Assembly: GCA_001931535.1 (NCBI GenBank)
Contig: CP016211.1
Coordinates: forward strand, 5,377,573 to 5,441,572
Reading direction: 5' to 3'
Length of the DNA stretch: 64,000 bases
From: Minicystis rosea
Lineage (GTDB): Bacteria > Myxococcota_A > Polyangia > Polyangiales > Polyangiaceae
The translations under genes were made by a program, and so were the position numbers. The first letter of the stretch is position 1. Every line of letters starts with the position of its first letter. This document shows positions 16,640 through 25,842 of the stretch, one piece after another. The notes below the pieces were generated by a model. That model had not been told where the DNA came from, did not search any database, and worked only from the letters and a program-made list of their open reading frames with translations.

Positions 16640-17547
16640 CAGAAATAACCTTCCCGCTTCTTCGTCTCCATCGACCCGCGCTCGTCGTGATCGATGAGGC
16701 GGCCCTGGCGCTCCGAGCTCTTCGTCAGGAGCATCTCGCGGATGATCTCGGGGAGCGTGGTCGCCGTCGACTCGATGGCGCCCGTGAGCGGGTAGCAGCC
16801 GAGGGTGCGGAAGCGGACCATCTTCTCCATCGGCACCTCGCCGGGGAGGAGGCGCATGCGTTCGTCGTCCACCATCAAGAGGCCGCCGTCACGCGCGACG
16901 ACGGGCCTCTTCGCCGCGAAGTAGAGCGGCACGATGGGGATGTTCTCCCTGTGGATGTACTGCCAGACGTCGAGCTCGGTCCAGTTGGAGAGCGGGAAGA
17001 CGCGGATGCTCTCGCCCTTGTTGATCTTGCCGTTGTAGAGGTTCCACAGCTCGGGGCGCTGGTTCTTCGGATCCCACTGGCTCAGGCGATCGCGGAAGGA
17101 GTAGACGCGCTCCTTGGCGCGGCTCTTCTCCTCGTCGCGGCGCGCGCCGCCGAAGGCCGCGTCGAAGCCCCACTTGGCGAGCGCCTGCACGAGCGCATGC
17201 GTCTTCATGATCGTCGTGTACTTCTGGCTGCCGTGATCGAAGGGGTTCATCCCCTCGGCCTCGGGCTCGCGGTTCGTGTGCACGAGGAGCTCGAAGCCGT
17301 TCTCGCGGACGAAGCGATCGCGGAAGCTGATCATGTCCCGGAACTTCCACGTGGTGTCGACGTGGAGGAGCGGGAACGGGAGCTTGCCCGGGTGGAACGC
17401 CTTCTGCGCGAGGCGGACCATGACCGCGGAGTCCTTCCCGATCGAATACAGCATGACCGGGTTCTCGAACTCGGCGGCCACCTCGCGGATGATGTGGATG
17501 CTCTCGGCCTCGAGCTGCTCGAGGTGGGTCAGCGCGTAATTGGCCAT
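16639..17547 (-). CDS. cysD: Sulfate adenylyltransferase catalytic subunit
   Basis: A 302-residue protein, exactly the usual CysD length, starting MANYALTHLEQLEAESIHII. It has the PP-loop-like nucleotide site (LYSIGKDSAVMVRLA, about 44-58), the HVDTTWKF segment, GGARRDEEKSRAKER and the C-terminal end ERGSMETKKREGYF typical of the family. It transfers AMP from ATP to sulfate in the cytoplasm, in complex with the GTPase CysN. It is the first gene of the operon; the 297-bp region upstream, shared with the divergent reductase-like gene, should hold the promoter. I see no clear riboswitch there. Confidence 0.95.
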   Translation of the reverse strand: MANYALTHLEQLEAESIHIIREVAAEFENPVMLYSIGKDSAVMVRLAQKAFHPGKLPFPLLHVDTTWKFRDMISFRDRFVRENGFELLVHTNREPEAEGMNPFDHGSQKYTTIMKTHALVQALAKWGFDAAFGGARRDEEKSRAKERVYSFRDRLSQWDPKNQRPELWNLYNGKINKGESIRVFPLSNWTELDVWQYIHRENIPIVPLYFAAKRPVVARDGGLLMVDDERMRLLPGEVPMEKMVRFRTLGCYPLTGAIESTATTLPEIIREMLLTKSSERQGRLIDHDERGSMETKKREGYF

Positions 17548-17844
17548 GCGGCTCGCGTTCTCGGGAGGTGAAGATGCGACGGGGAGAGCGGCGCGCGCGC
17601 CGCGCGGACCGGGAGAAGGGCCGAGGAGTCCCCGGCGATTTTGCAGAGGCGAACCGACGACACGCGGCGCACAGCAGCTTTCTCCGTCACACCTCGAGTG
17701 GGCCGAAGCAAATACCGCCGGTGCCCGGCCCGGGCAAGCACGGGGCGGCGCGCCCTCGCCTCTCGATCGCGTGGTGGCCCCACGTACCGCACACGCGGCG
17801 CTCGTTTTCGCGGCAGACATGCCAGGCCGGGTTACCATCCGCCC

Positions 17845-18630
17845 ATGGACTCCTGGCTCTACCGCACGCCGTCGGCCTTCAAGGGCAAGCGCATCTTCCG
17901 GCTGGGGCTCGCGACCAACTACGGGATCGACGAGGACGGCGTGCGCGCGGCCATGGACCGCGGCGTCAACCTCTTCCTCTGGACGTCGCGCGGCAAGAGC
18001 GTGAGGAGCCCGCTCCGCGACGCCCTCAAGCAACGCCGCGACGACGTCGCCGTGGTGGGCTTCGCCTCCATCGGCTACTTCGGCTGGACCGTGCGCCGCG
18101 CCGCCGAGTCGCTCCTCAAGGAGCTCGGGGTCGACAAGATCGACGTGCTCCTCCTCGGCTGGGTCGGCGTCGGCTCCGCGCTCACCGAGGCGACCGAGAA
18201 GGAGCTCGTGCACCTTCGCGAGAGCGGCAAGGTCGGGTCGATCGGCGTGAGCATCCACGACCGGCCGCGCGCCGGAAAGCTCGCCGAGGCGTCACCGCTC
18301 GACCTGCTGATGATCCGCTACAACGCCGCGCATCCCGGCGCCGAGCGCGACATCTTCCCGCACGTGAAGGACACGAAGCCCTCCATCCTCGCGTACACCG
18401 GGACGGCGTGGCGTCGACTGCTCAAGGCACCCAAGGGTTGGGACGGGCCGGTCATGAGCGCAGGCGATTGCTACCGCTTCCAGCTCTCGAGCCCTCACGT
18501 CGATCTCGCGCTCACCGGCCCCGCGAGCCGCGCGCAGATGGAGGAGAACCTCGCCGCCTTGGAGAAGGGCGCGCTCACCTCCGACGAGGAGAAATGGATG
18601 CGCGCCTTCGGGAACAAGGTCCACGGGTGA
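17845..18630 (+). CDS. Aldo/keto-reductase-fold protein lacking the usual active site
   Basis: A 261-residue protein whose order of motifs follows the AKR barrel: RLGLATNYG, the GVNLFLWTS strand, VDKIDVLLLGWVG, ELVHLRESGKVGSIGVS, LDLLMIRYNAAHPGAE and a C-terminal ALTGPASRAQMEENLAAL. In active AKRs the second strand ends in a Asp and is followed by a Tyr (FDTA..YG). Here the strand reads NLFLWTSRGKS, so neither residue is obvious. The normal catalytic Lys and His strands (VDKIDVLLL..., GWVGVGS) also differ. It may be a binding protein or use other chemistry. ATG chosen where similarity begins; the frame is open further upstream into the cysD promoter region. An Old Yellow Enzyme gene follows after 37 bp. 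Confidence 0.75.
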   Translation: MDSWLYRTPSAFKGKRIFRLGLATNYGIDEDGVRAAMDRGVNLFLWTSRGKSVRSPLRDALKQRRDDVAVVGFASIGYFGWTVRRAAESLLKELGVDKIDVLLLGWVGVGSALTEATEKELVHLRESGKVGSIGVSIHDRPRAGKLAEASPLDLLMIRYNAAHPGAERDIFPHVKDTKPSILAYTGTAWRRLLKAPKGWDGPVMSAGDCYRFQLSSPHVDLALTGPASRAQMEENLAALEKGALTSDEEKWMRAFGNKVHG

Positions 18631-18667
18631 TGGCGGCGCGCGGCGCGGTGCGATAAGCCCCCGCCGC

Positions 18668-19756
18668 ATGCCTCGCGTCGACCTCTCTTCTCCCCTCACC
18701 TTCCGCAACGGGCGCATCGCGAAGAACCGCGTGTCGCTCGCGCCTCTCACCAACGGCCAGAGCCACGCCGACGGCTCGCTCGGCGAGGACGAGCTGCGCT
18801 GGCTCGCGTCGCGCGCCCGAGGCGGCTTCGGGGTGGTCGAGACCTGCGCCGCCCACGTCGCGCTCGACGGGCAAGGCTTCGACGGCGAGCTCGGCGTGTT
18901 CGACGATCGCCTGCTCCCCGGGCTCACGCGCCTCGCCTCGGCGATCCGCGAGCACGACGCGCTCGGCTTGGTGCAGCTCTACCACGGCGGCGCGCGCTCC
19001 CCCGCGCGGCTCACCGGGCAGCGCGCGTGGAGCGCCAGCGAGATCCCCGGCGACGCGGAGAACCCGCGCGCCGCGACCCGCGACGACCTCGATCGCACCC
19101 TGGCGGCCTTCCGCGACGCGGCCGTGCGCTCGCACCGGGCCGGCTTCGACGGCGTCGAGCTGCACGGCGCGCACGGGTACCTGCTCGGTCAGTTCCTGAG
19201 CAACCTCAACACGCGCAGCGACGGCTACGGCGGCGCCTCCCTCGCGGATCGCGCCCGCTTCGTGCGCGAGGTGACGCGCGCCGTGCGCGCCGCCGTGCCC
19301 GCGTCGTTCATCGTCGGCATCCGCATCTCGCCCGAGGACTGGGGGCAGACGAAGGGCGTCGATCTCGACGAGACCCTCGAGGTCGCGCGCTGGCTCTGCG
19401 AGGACGGCATCGACTTCCTCCATCTGTCGCTGTGGCGCTCGGCGAACAACACGGTGAAGCACCCCGACGAGCACCCCATCCCGCTCTTCCGCGCCGTGTG
19501 CCCGAAGGAAGTGCCCATCCTCGTGGCCGGGAGCATCTGGACGCGGGCCGAGGCCGACGCGCTCTTCGACAAGGGCGCCGACATGGTGGCGCTCGGTCGC
19601 GCGGCGATCACGAACCCCGATTGGCCCCTCCGCGCGACCGATCCCACGTGGGAGCCGCGGCGCCCGCCGCTCACGCCCGTGGAGCTCTCGGAGCGCGGGC
19701 TCGGCGACGCGTTCATCGGCTACATGCGCCGCTGGAAGGGCTTCGTCGCGGAGTGA
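18668..19756 (+). CDS. NADH:flavin oxidoreductase, Old Yellow Enzyme family
   Basis: A 362-residue FMN-dependent TIM barrel. Visible family signatures are the first strand NRVSLAPLTNGQSHADGS, LVQLYHGGARSP, the substrate-binding HGAHGYLLGQFLS (the paired His are near 166 and 169) followed by NTRSDGYGG, and the FMN-phosphate strands VPILVAGSIWTRAEAD and ALGRAAITNPDWP. These enzymes reduce activated alkenes such as enones at the expense of NAD(P)H. It probably shares a transcript with the preceding AKR-like gene (37 bp apart), while the P450 starts 217 bp further on, so the three could form a small redox module. Confidence 0.9.
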   Translation: MPRVDLSSPLTFRNGRIAKNRVSLAPLTNGQSHADGSLGEDELRWLASRARGGFGVVETCAAHVALDGQGFDGELGVFDDRLLPGLTRLASAIREHDALGLVQLYHGGARSPARLTGQRAWSASEIPGDAENPRAATRDDLDRTLAAFRDAAVRSHRAGFDGVELHGAHGYLLGQFLSNLNTRSDGYGGASLADRARFVREVTRAVRAAVPASFIVGIRISPEDWGQTKGVDLDETLEVARWLCEDGIDFLHLSLWRSANNTVKHPDEHPIPLFRAVCPKEVPILVAGSIWTRAEADALFDKGADMVALGRAAITNPDWPLRATDPTWEPRRPPLTPVELSERGLGDAFIGYMRRWKGFVAE

Positions 19757-19973
19757 AGCTGGGCCCACGGCGGCACGCAGCACCGCCGCTACGACGCCCA
19801 TCACGCGCAGCCACCACGCCGCGCGCCTCGGGCTCGCATCCCGGTGGGGCCCACGATCTCCGCCTCTCCCAGCCTGCTCGTGTCCTCGTCTTCCGCGGCG
19901 GCGCGCCCTCCGTTCGCCCGCGCCGCGCCCCGATCGACAGCGCCGCGCGTGCCCGTGCTATCGCTGAACGAGC

Positions 19974-21413
19974 ATGCGCCTCGAAGACATCCCCCTGCTC
20001 TCGGGAGCGAACCGCCTCGGCCACATGGAGGAGATTCGCGACGATCGCTTCAACTTCTTCCACCGGTTGAACCGCGAGTGCGGCGACATCGGCCGCGTGC
20101 ACGCGCTCGGCACGCCGCTCATCTTCGCCAACTCGCCGGCGCTCCTGCACGAGATCCTCGTCGAGAAGGCGAAGAGCTTCGTCAAATCACCCGGCCTGCG
20201 CGGCCCGCTCCGCCCGCTCGCCGGCGAGGGCCTCTTCACCAGCGACGGCGACCTGTGGAAGCGGCAGCGCAAGCTCATGGCGCCGCTCTTCACCCACGGG
20301 ATGGTCGCGGGCTACGCGCCCACCATGGCCCACTGCGCGCGCGAGGCGGTGGCCCCGCTCCGCACGGGCGAGGTCGTGGACGTGGCCCGCTTGACCACGC
20401 ACATCGCCATGCGCATCGCGGGCAAGACGCTCTTCGACAGCGACACGCTCGACGAGGCGGACGAGCTGGGTGAAGCGCTCACGGTCGCGCTCCGCTGGGC
20501 CAACGATCAGAGCAGCTCGCTCCCCTACGCCGCGCAGCTCCGGCTCTCCGGGGTGTTCGCCGACGTGGCCGAAGAGCTCCCGGAGCCGCTCCGCGCGCGC
20601 GCCAAAACCCTCGCCGAGTCGCTCGTCGAGCCCATTCACTGGCCCGGCGAGCAGACGCGCCGCATCGAACACTCCACCGCCGTCATCGAGCGCCGCGTGG
20701 AGCGCATGATCGCCGAGCGACGCGCCGCCGGCCTCGATCGCAGGGACCTGCTCACCGCGCTCCTCACCGCCTACGACGAGGACGGCGGCATGAGCGACAA
20801 GCAGGTGCGCGACGAGATCATCACCCTCTTCGTCGCCGGCCACGAGACCACGGCCACCGCCCTCGCTTGGTCTCTCTACCTACTCGCGCGCCACCCCGAG
20901 GCCTACGCCCGCGCCCGCGACGAAGCGCGACAGCTCGGCGGCCGCGCCGCGACGATCGAGGATCTCCCGAAGCTCGGCTACTGCCTCAAGGTCTTCAAGG
21001 AGTCGATGCGCCTCTATCCGCCGGTGTATTTCTTCGGGCGCCAAGCGAGCGCCGACGTGCGCATCGGCGCCTACGATCTCCCGCGCGGCGCCATCATCCT
21101 CATCAGCCTGTACGCGATGCAGCGCCGGCCCGAGGTGTGGCCCGATCCCGAGCGCTTCGATCCCGAGCGCTTCACCCCCGCCGCCGAGGAGGCGCGCCCG
21201 AAGCTCGCCTGGGCGCCCTTCAGCGGCGGCCCGCGCACCTGCATCGGCAATCACTTCGCCTTGATGGAGGGCCCCATCGTGCTCGCCACCATCCTCGATC
21301 GGCTCGACCTCGCGCTCACGTCGAACGCCGAGGTGCTGCCCGACGACTCGGCCACGCTGCGCCCCAAGGGCGGCGTGGCGATGCGGGTCACCGCCGTCCA
21401 TCACCGGGATTGA
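19974..21413 (+). CDS. Cytochrome P450
   Basis: A 479-residue soluble P450. The C-helix has WKRQRK (Trp95), the I-helix has FVAGHETTATALAW (oxygen-activating Glu-Thr near 290-292), the K-helix ExxR is ESMR (343-346), and the heme loop PFSGGPRTCIGNHFALME places the thiolate ligand at Cys423. There is no N-terminal membrane anchor. The sequence around the heme and I-helix is close to the bacterial CYP group related to eukaryotic fatty-acid hydroxylases and CYP110-like enzymes; substrate cannot be deduced. It needs a separate ferredoxin or flavodoxin reductase, none of which is in the window. It ends 16 bp before a strong hairpin shared with the convergent IgGFc-type lipoprotein gene. Confidence 0.93.
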   Translation: MRLEDIPLLSGANRLGHMEEIRDDRFNFFHRLNRECGDIGRVHALGTPLIFANSPALLHEILVEKAKSFVKSPGLRGPLRPLAGEGLFTSDGDLWKRQRKLMAPLFTHGMVAGYAPTMAHCAREAVAPLRTGEVVDVARLTTHIAMRIAGKTLFDSDTLDEADELGEALTVALRWANDQSSSLPYAAQLRLSGVFADVAEELPEPLRARAKTLAESLVEPIHWPGEQTRRIEHSTAVIERRVERMIAERRAAGLDRRDLLTALLTAYDEDGGMSDKQVRDEIITLFVAGHETTATALAWSLYLLARHPEAYARARDEARQLGGRAATIEDLPKLGYCLKVFKESMRLYPPVYFFGRQASADVRIGAYDLPRGAIILISLYAMQRRPEVWPDPERFDPERFTPAAEEARPKLAWAPFSGGPRTCIGNHFALMEGPIVLATILDRLDLALTSNAEVLPDDSATLRPKGGVAMRVTAVHHRD

Positions 21414-21429
21414 GCCCCTGAAACGCAAA

Positions 21430-21457
21430 CGCTCCGGCGACCGTGGCCGCCGGAGCG
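21430..21457. terminator. Hairpin between convergent genes, candidate bidirectional terminator
   Basis: A perfect 10-bp inverted repeat (CGCTCCGGCG / CGCCGGAGCG) with an 8-base loop lies 16 bp after the P450 stop and about 58 bp after the stop of the convergent lipoprotein gene. It is followed on the plus strand by CTCTCGTTCG, a weak pyrimidine tract rather than a T run. Confidence 0.6.
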
Positions 21458-21515
21458 CTCTCGTTCGACGAGCGTTTCGCGGCAACCGAAGCTGCCGCGA
21501 ATCACGCGGGCGACG

Positions 21516-23270
21516 TCACTGCGGGACGATGACGACCGTCTCGAGGTTCAGGCCGCCCGGGTACATGTAGCTCGTGTACGAGCCGTAGCCGTAGACCACG
21601 ATCCCGAAGTTGGCGCTGCCGACCATCTTGTGGGTGCCGCCGCTGATCAGGTGGCGCGCCACCGACATGCCCGAAGACCCGATGGCGACGAACTCGCTCT
21701 GCGGGATGGTGGCGCCGTCGATGGTGATGTTGGCGCCCGTCTTCGTGACGACGTTGACCACGTTGTACGTGTACGTCGAGGGCGCGAGGAAGGTGTACTC
21801 GACGCGGTACTGCTCCGTCGGGATGGCGATGGAGAGCGACGGATCACCCGCGGAGGCCGCGACGCTGCCGAAGTTCTCGCCGACCATGTACTGGCCGACC
21901 ATGATGCGGTCGGTGGCCATGACGCGGAAGTCCTGCGTGATGGGCCCGATCTCCACCCACTTGCCCTTCTGCAACGTGGTCTTGGCGGCGACCGGCGGAT
22001 CGAAGGTGATCTCGTTGTTGTCCGCCGCCGAGAGGACGCGCACGAACATGTTGTCCGCCTGCCCCGGCGACTGCGTCACCGAGTCCACCGTCTTGGGCGC
22101 GGTGACGATGAGATCCTTGCCCAGCGTCTCCACCGGGAAGAGGCTCTCCTCGATGTGATCGCAGGCGTACTTGTTGAACGGGATGAAGGTGCAGTCGTGG
22201 CCGCCGATGACGCTGACGGGCTTGTCCGAGACGATGTGCGAGCCCGTGAGATCGAGCGTCGCCGCCGACGGGCAGTAGACCACGCTCTGGAGCGGGTCCT
22301 CCTGGCAGGGCTTGCCCGGCTGCGGCGTCTGCGACGCGGGGCCGGACGCGGTCGTGAGCTGGAGGACGTCGCCCGCGTTGAGCTTGAAGGTTCCCGTCTG
22401 GCCCGAGGAGAGCGCGGCCACGCCGCTGCCGGCGCGCACGTTGGCCGTCGACTCGACGGTGACCTGCGTGTTGTCCTCGGTCGCGGTGATGGCGACGAAG
22501 CCCGGGAGGTTGATCCAGCTCGTGTCGCCGAAGAACGGATCGACTTGCCCGAGGTGCATCGTCGGGTAGCTCATCACGTAGTACTCGTTGCGGAGCGCCG
22601 TCGTGGGCAGGAGGATGGATGCGTCGTTCGTGAACGAGAAGCACCCGCCCAGATCCGCGGCGTTGGGGCAGTCGGAAGGCGTCGTCGCGAGCTGGAACTC
22701 GAGCGGGTTGAACTGCCAGAGCGTGATCGGGACGCTCGACGAGAGCTTGTACGCGCCCTTCTTCGAGAAGACGGAGCCGATGCCCGAGCCGTCGCCGACC
22801 GTGTCGAAGCCCTTGAGCTCGTCCACCCAAGGTAGGGAGATCGTCTCGAGCCCGCCGGGCTGGACCGTGACCTGCGCGACCATGTTGCCATTGCGCTCGA
22901 CCGTCACCATGGCGGGTGAGCCGGTCGGGTTCGCGGCCGCGACGGCGAACTCGAAGCTCTCGTAGAGGCCCGCGTTGCTCGTCACCGTCGGCCAGTATTC
23001 GCAGCCGATGTAGCTGCGGTTCTTGAGCGCGTCCGCGCAGGTCTGCGGGACGCCGCCGCTGCTCGACGAGCCGCCCAGGCCTCCGTCGATCCCGATGCCG
23101 ATGTCGCCGCCCTGCCCGGTCGCGCTGCTCGTGGAGGTGCTGCCGCCGCTGCCGCCGGTGTGGAAGGTGTTGGTCGGCGCCGCGGAGCAGCCCGTCGCGA
23201 GCTGGAAGCCACCTGCCAGCGCCGACGCCACGAACGCCGAGAGAGCCCAGGGATGATGTCGGAAAGTCAT
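21516..23270 (-). CDS. IgGFc-binding-domain lipoprotein
   Basis: Start chosen at the ATG giving MTFRHHPWALSAFVASAL; a lipobox (LATGC, Cys28) follows. A Gly/Ser/Thr linker of about 50 residues leads into a beta-rich region with the pattern of IgGFc-binding N-terminal domains: SYIGCEYWPTVTSN, FEFAVAAANPTGSPAMVTVE, VPITLWQFNPLE, PGFVAITATEDNTQVTVEST and SDKPVSVIGGHDCTFIPF with CDHIEESLFPVETLG. Large families of these lipoproteins occur in Polyangiaceae; they are thought to be surface adhesins, and the ligand is unknown. The mature domain is about 500 residues and looks complete. The 440 bp upstream contain no other gene that I can support. Confidence 0.88.
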   Translation of the reverse strand: MTFRHHPWALSAFVASALAGGFQLATGCSAAPTNTFHTGGSGGSTSTSSATGQGGDIGIGIDGGLGGSSSSGGVPQTCADALKNRSYIGCEYWPTVTSNAGLYESFEFAVAAANPTGSPAMVTVERNGNMVAQVTVQPGGLETISLPWVDELKGFDTVGDGSGIGSVFSKKGAYKLSSSVPITLWQFNPLEFQLATTPSDCPNAADLGGCFSFTNDASILLPTTALRNEYYVMSYPTMHLGQVDPFFGDTSWINLPGFVAITATEDNTQVTVESTANVRAGSGVAALSSGQTGTFKLNAGDVLQLTTASGPASQTPQPGKPCQEDPLQSVVYCPSAATLDLTGSHIVSDKPVSVIGGHDCTFIPFNKYACDHIEESLFPVETLGKDLIVTAPKTVDSVTQSPGQADNMFVRVLSAADNNEITFDPPVAAKTTLQKGKWVEIGPITQDFRVMATDRIMVGQYMVGENFGSVAASAGDPSLSIAIPTEQYRVEYTFLAPSTYTYNVVNVVTKTGANITIDGATIPQSEFVAIGSSGMSVARHLISGGTHKMVGSANFGIVVYGYGSYTSYMYPGGLNLETVVIVPQ

Positions 23271-23710
23271 GGTCGTCCTCACGTCGTTGGTGTCAGAAGC
23301 AAGACCTTTCGCGTTTACACCCGCTGCGTCGCCGCCGCTACGCCGCTCCGCCATGATTGCGTCACGACGGGGGAGAGGCGTCGGACGCGCCCTCGGAGGG
23401 ACGTCGGGCGTCGGGCGCGATCAGCCGCCCGTCCCGATGTCGCCCGGTCACGACGAGCCCCTCGCCGCCGGCGGAGACGCCATCGAGGCGCGCGCCCCCA
23501 ATCGAACGGACGCACCGGCGCCCGAATCCAATCGACCTTCCACCGCAATCGGACGAAGGCTCTTGGCCTGTTTGGCGGCGGTGCCCCAAAGGCCTTTGTC
23601 GAGCGCCGTCGGCGCACCGCCATCGGCCTTGCTCTGATGTGCAATCTCGTTGAGGATAGACGATCTCGTGGTTGCTCCGGCTCTTCTCGTCCTCGAGCTT
23701 CTGCAGAGGG
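23271..23710. other. 440-bp intergenic region without a supported gene
   Basis: Lies between the start of the IgGFc-type lipoprotein and the stop of the GMC oxidoreductase gene, both on the minus strand. Several frames are open but their translations are Arg/Pro-rich, have no signal or recognisable domain, and overlap each other. The part next to 23270 should contain the promoter of the lipoprotein gene. I see no strong hairpin or repeat. Confidence 0.5.
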
Positions 23711-25279
23711 CTACCCGCGCGTCGCTGCGATGCGTGTCGCCATGAGCCGCGCGAGCCCGTAAATCGACTGCTGCGGATTGACGCCCAAGCTGGTGGGGAA
23801 CACCGAGCCATCCACGATGTGAAGGTTCTTGATGGTGTGGTGTCGCAAATCCTCCGAGCGCACCACCGAGCGTTGGGGATCGTCCCCCATGCGACAGCCG
23901 CCCATTTGATGGGCGGTGAACACGCCGACGCGGCCCGTCTCCCACGGGGCGCGATCGACGCGATCGAGATCCGCCTCGCCGGTGAAGGTGAGCGGAGGAT
24001 CGTGGAGCGTCGTCACCTCTTTGGCGCCCGCGGCGAGGTTGAGCTCGATGAGCCGCTTCTGCGCGGTGCGGAAGGCCTCCCAGATCCGCGGCACGATCGG
24101 ATAGTCGATGAGCGGCGCGCCCGAGGGACGGAGACGCACGGTGCCGCCGGGCACGTCGTCGTGGAAGCCGTCGATGGCCAGCGCGATGTGCACCGTGCGG
24201 CGCGACATGCCGAGCATGAGCTTGCGGTGCGCTTCGCCGTAGCCGGGGAGCGCCATCGCGGCCAGCACCGGATAGCCGGGCGAGGTCTCCATGAAGAAGC
24301 CGACGTCGGCGCCGCGATGCGCGAATTGATGGCTGGCCGCGCTCTGCGGCGCGCCGGCGTGCGCTTGAATGGGCTCGTCGTAGAGGCCGGTGACGCCGAT
24401 GACGGGGTGGAGGAACGTGCGTGTGCCCACGACGCCGCCGCTGTCGAGGCCCGATCGCAGGAGGAGCGCCGGGCTGTTGATGGCGCCGCCCGCGAGGATG
24501 AAGCGCTTCGCCTTCACCGTCGCGCGGCGGCCCGTCGGCGCATAGCCGCCCGCATCGAGCAGCGTGCCCTGCGCCGCCCGGATCTCGCCGGAAGCCACCT
24601 CGAAGCGATCCACGCGGCAGCGGAAGAGGAGCTTCGCGCCCGCGTCGATGGCGTCGGGGATGGCGGTGACCAGCATCGATCGCTTGGCGTTCACCGGACA
24701 GCCCATCCCGCAGGCGCCCGTCTGCATGCACTGCCACACGTTGCGGCGCGTGGTCTCGACGGCCCAGCCCTTCTGCTTGCACCCGTCGAAGAGCCGCCGG
24801 TTGTTGGCGTTCATCGTCGACTCGTCCACCTTGTGGATCCCGAGCCGGCCCTCGATGGCCTCGTAGTGCGGCACCAGATCGGCGTATTTGAAGCCGCCCA
24901 CGGTGTGCTTCTTGGTCCAGTGATCGATCACGTCCTCGGGTGTGCGGAAGCTCGTGGTCCAGTTGACCACCGTCGTCCCGCCCACGGCGCGCCCTTGGAG
25001 GATGGCGATGCCGAGGTCCGCCGTCGTGCGCTGCATCGCCTCTTGGTAGAGGCGCGGCATGCTGTGGGCTTCGCGCATGTCGAAATCTTCATGCGTGAAG
25101 TATCCGCCCTCCTCCACGAGGATCACCGAGATCCCCGCCGCCGCGAGCACCGACGCGGCGATCGCGCCGCCCGCACCGCTGCCGACGACGCAGACGTCGG
25201 CCGAGAGATCGAGATCCGCCGCCGCCGCCGACCCGTCGATGACGTTGGGACTGGCGCGCACCACCGCGAGCTTCGTCAT
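23711..25279 (-). CDS. GMC-family oxidoreductase (FAD-dependent)
   Basis: A 522-residue enzyme with the N-terminal dinucleotide motif VCVVGSGAGGAIAASVLA (GSGAGG 33-38), the second FAD segment GRAVGGTTVVNW, and the C-terminal pair TAHQMGGCRMGDDP and GVNPQQSIYGLA, where His and Asn act as base and hydrogen-bond partner. It oxidises an alcohol or sugar; the exact substrate is unknown. A CMQTGACGMGCPVNAKRSM segment near residue 180 holds four Cys and is characteristic of the long-chain alcohol / gluconate dehydrogenase branch. Its ATG overlaps the TGA of the preceding Tat-type subunit gene (ATGA), so the two are coupled. This pairing is that of membrane-bound, periplasmic dehydrogenases, where the large subunit travels with the Tat-bearing partner. 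Confidence 0.92.
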   Translation of the reverse strand: MTKLAVVRASPNVIDGSAAAADLDLSADVCVVGSGAGGAIAASVLAAAGISVILVEEGGYFTHEDFDMREAHSMPRLYQEAMQRTTADLGIAILQGRAVGGTTVVNWTTSFRTPEDVIDHWTKKHTVGGFKYADLVPHYEAIEGRLGIHKVDESTMNANNRRLFDGCKQKGWAVETTRRNVWQCMQTGACGMGCPVNAKRSMLVTAIPDAIDAGAKLLFRCRVDRFEVASGEIRAAQGTLLDAGGYAPTGRRATVKAKRFILAGGAINSPALLLRSGLDSGGVVGTRTFLHPVIGVTGLYDEPIQAHAGAPQSAASHQFAHRGADVGFFMETSPGYPVLAAMALPGYGEAHRKLMLGMSRRTVHIALAIDGFHDDVPGGTVRLRPSGAPLIDYPIVPRIWEAFRTAQKRLIELNLAAGAKEVTTLHDPPLTFTGEADLDRVDRAPWETGRVGVFTAHQMGGCRMGDDPQRSVVRSEDLRHHTIKNLHIVDGSVFPTSLGVNPQQSIYGLARLMATRIAATRG

Positions 25280-25839
25280 GGATTCCCTTTGGCGACCGCC
25301 TCGACCGCGCCGGCCTTCGAATCGTCGTAGAAGAGCCCGCCGAGCATGGGCGGCCCCGGATAGCGAATGGCGCGCCACATCGCCGGATCGCCGTAACAAG
25401 CGCCGAGGCAGAGCTTGCGGATGGCCGCATAGGCGCTGCGCCGGAGCACGATCCGGCTGTCGCGCCAGGCTTCGAGCACGCGGTCCTGACCTTCGGCGTC
25501 GAGCTGCGTGAAGGGGCGCGCGCGTCCGTCGAGCAGCAAGCCGGGGAGCGCGTTCTCGAAGAGGCCGAGCACCTTGGCGAGATCGGCGCGCGCCTCGGGC
25601 GCGGCGCGCGACAGCGCCTCGTCGACGCGGTGGGTGACCGCCACCACGTCGACGCCCTCGAAGGAAACGACGCGCGCCGCGATCGCGGCCATCACTTGGA
25701 AGCCGCGATCGTCGAGCACCTGGAGCGGCGCGACCGGCGACGCGAACTTACGCGTCGGTTGCAGCGCGAGGCCCGCGCCCCCGAGCACGAGGACGGCGCC
25801 GCCGAGCAGGCCTTTTTTGAGGAAGCTCCTGCGATCCAT
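25276..25839 (-). CDS. Tat-exported small subunit, gluconate 2-dehydrogenase subunit 3-like
   Basis: A 187-residue protein beginning MDRRSFLKKGLLGGAVLVLG, a twin-arginine signal (RRSFLKK) with a short hydrophobic core. The mature helical domain, with VMAAIAARVVSFEGVD and later CLGACYGDPAMWRAIRYPGP, matches the small subunit of gluconate 2-dehydrogenase and similar GMC complexes, which helps fold and export the FAD subunit. The final GLFYDDSKAG is typical of the family end. It begins three bases after the stop of the YkgJ-like gene and overlaps the GMC gene by four bases. No cytochrome c subunit follows in this window, so the electron acceptor is not evident. Confidence 0.85.
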   Translation of the reverse strand: MDRRSFLKKGLLGGAVLVLGGAGLALQPTRKFASPVAPLQVLDDRGFQVMAAIAARVVSFEGVDVVAVTHRVDEALSRAAPEARADLAKVLGLFENALPGLLLDGRARPFTQLDAEGQDRVLEAWRDSRIVLRRSAYAAIRKLCLGACYGDPAMWRAIRYPGPPMLGGLFYDDSKAGAVEAVAKGNP

Positions 25840-25842
25840 GCC

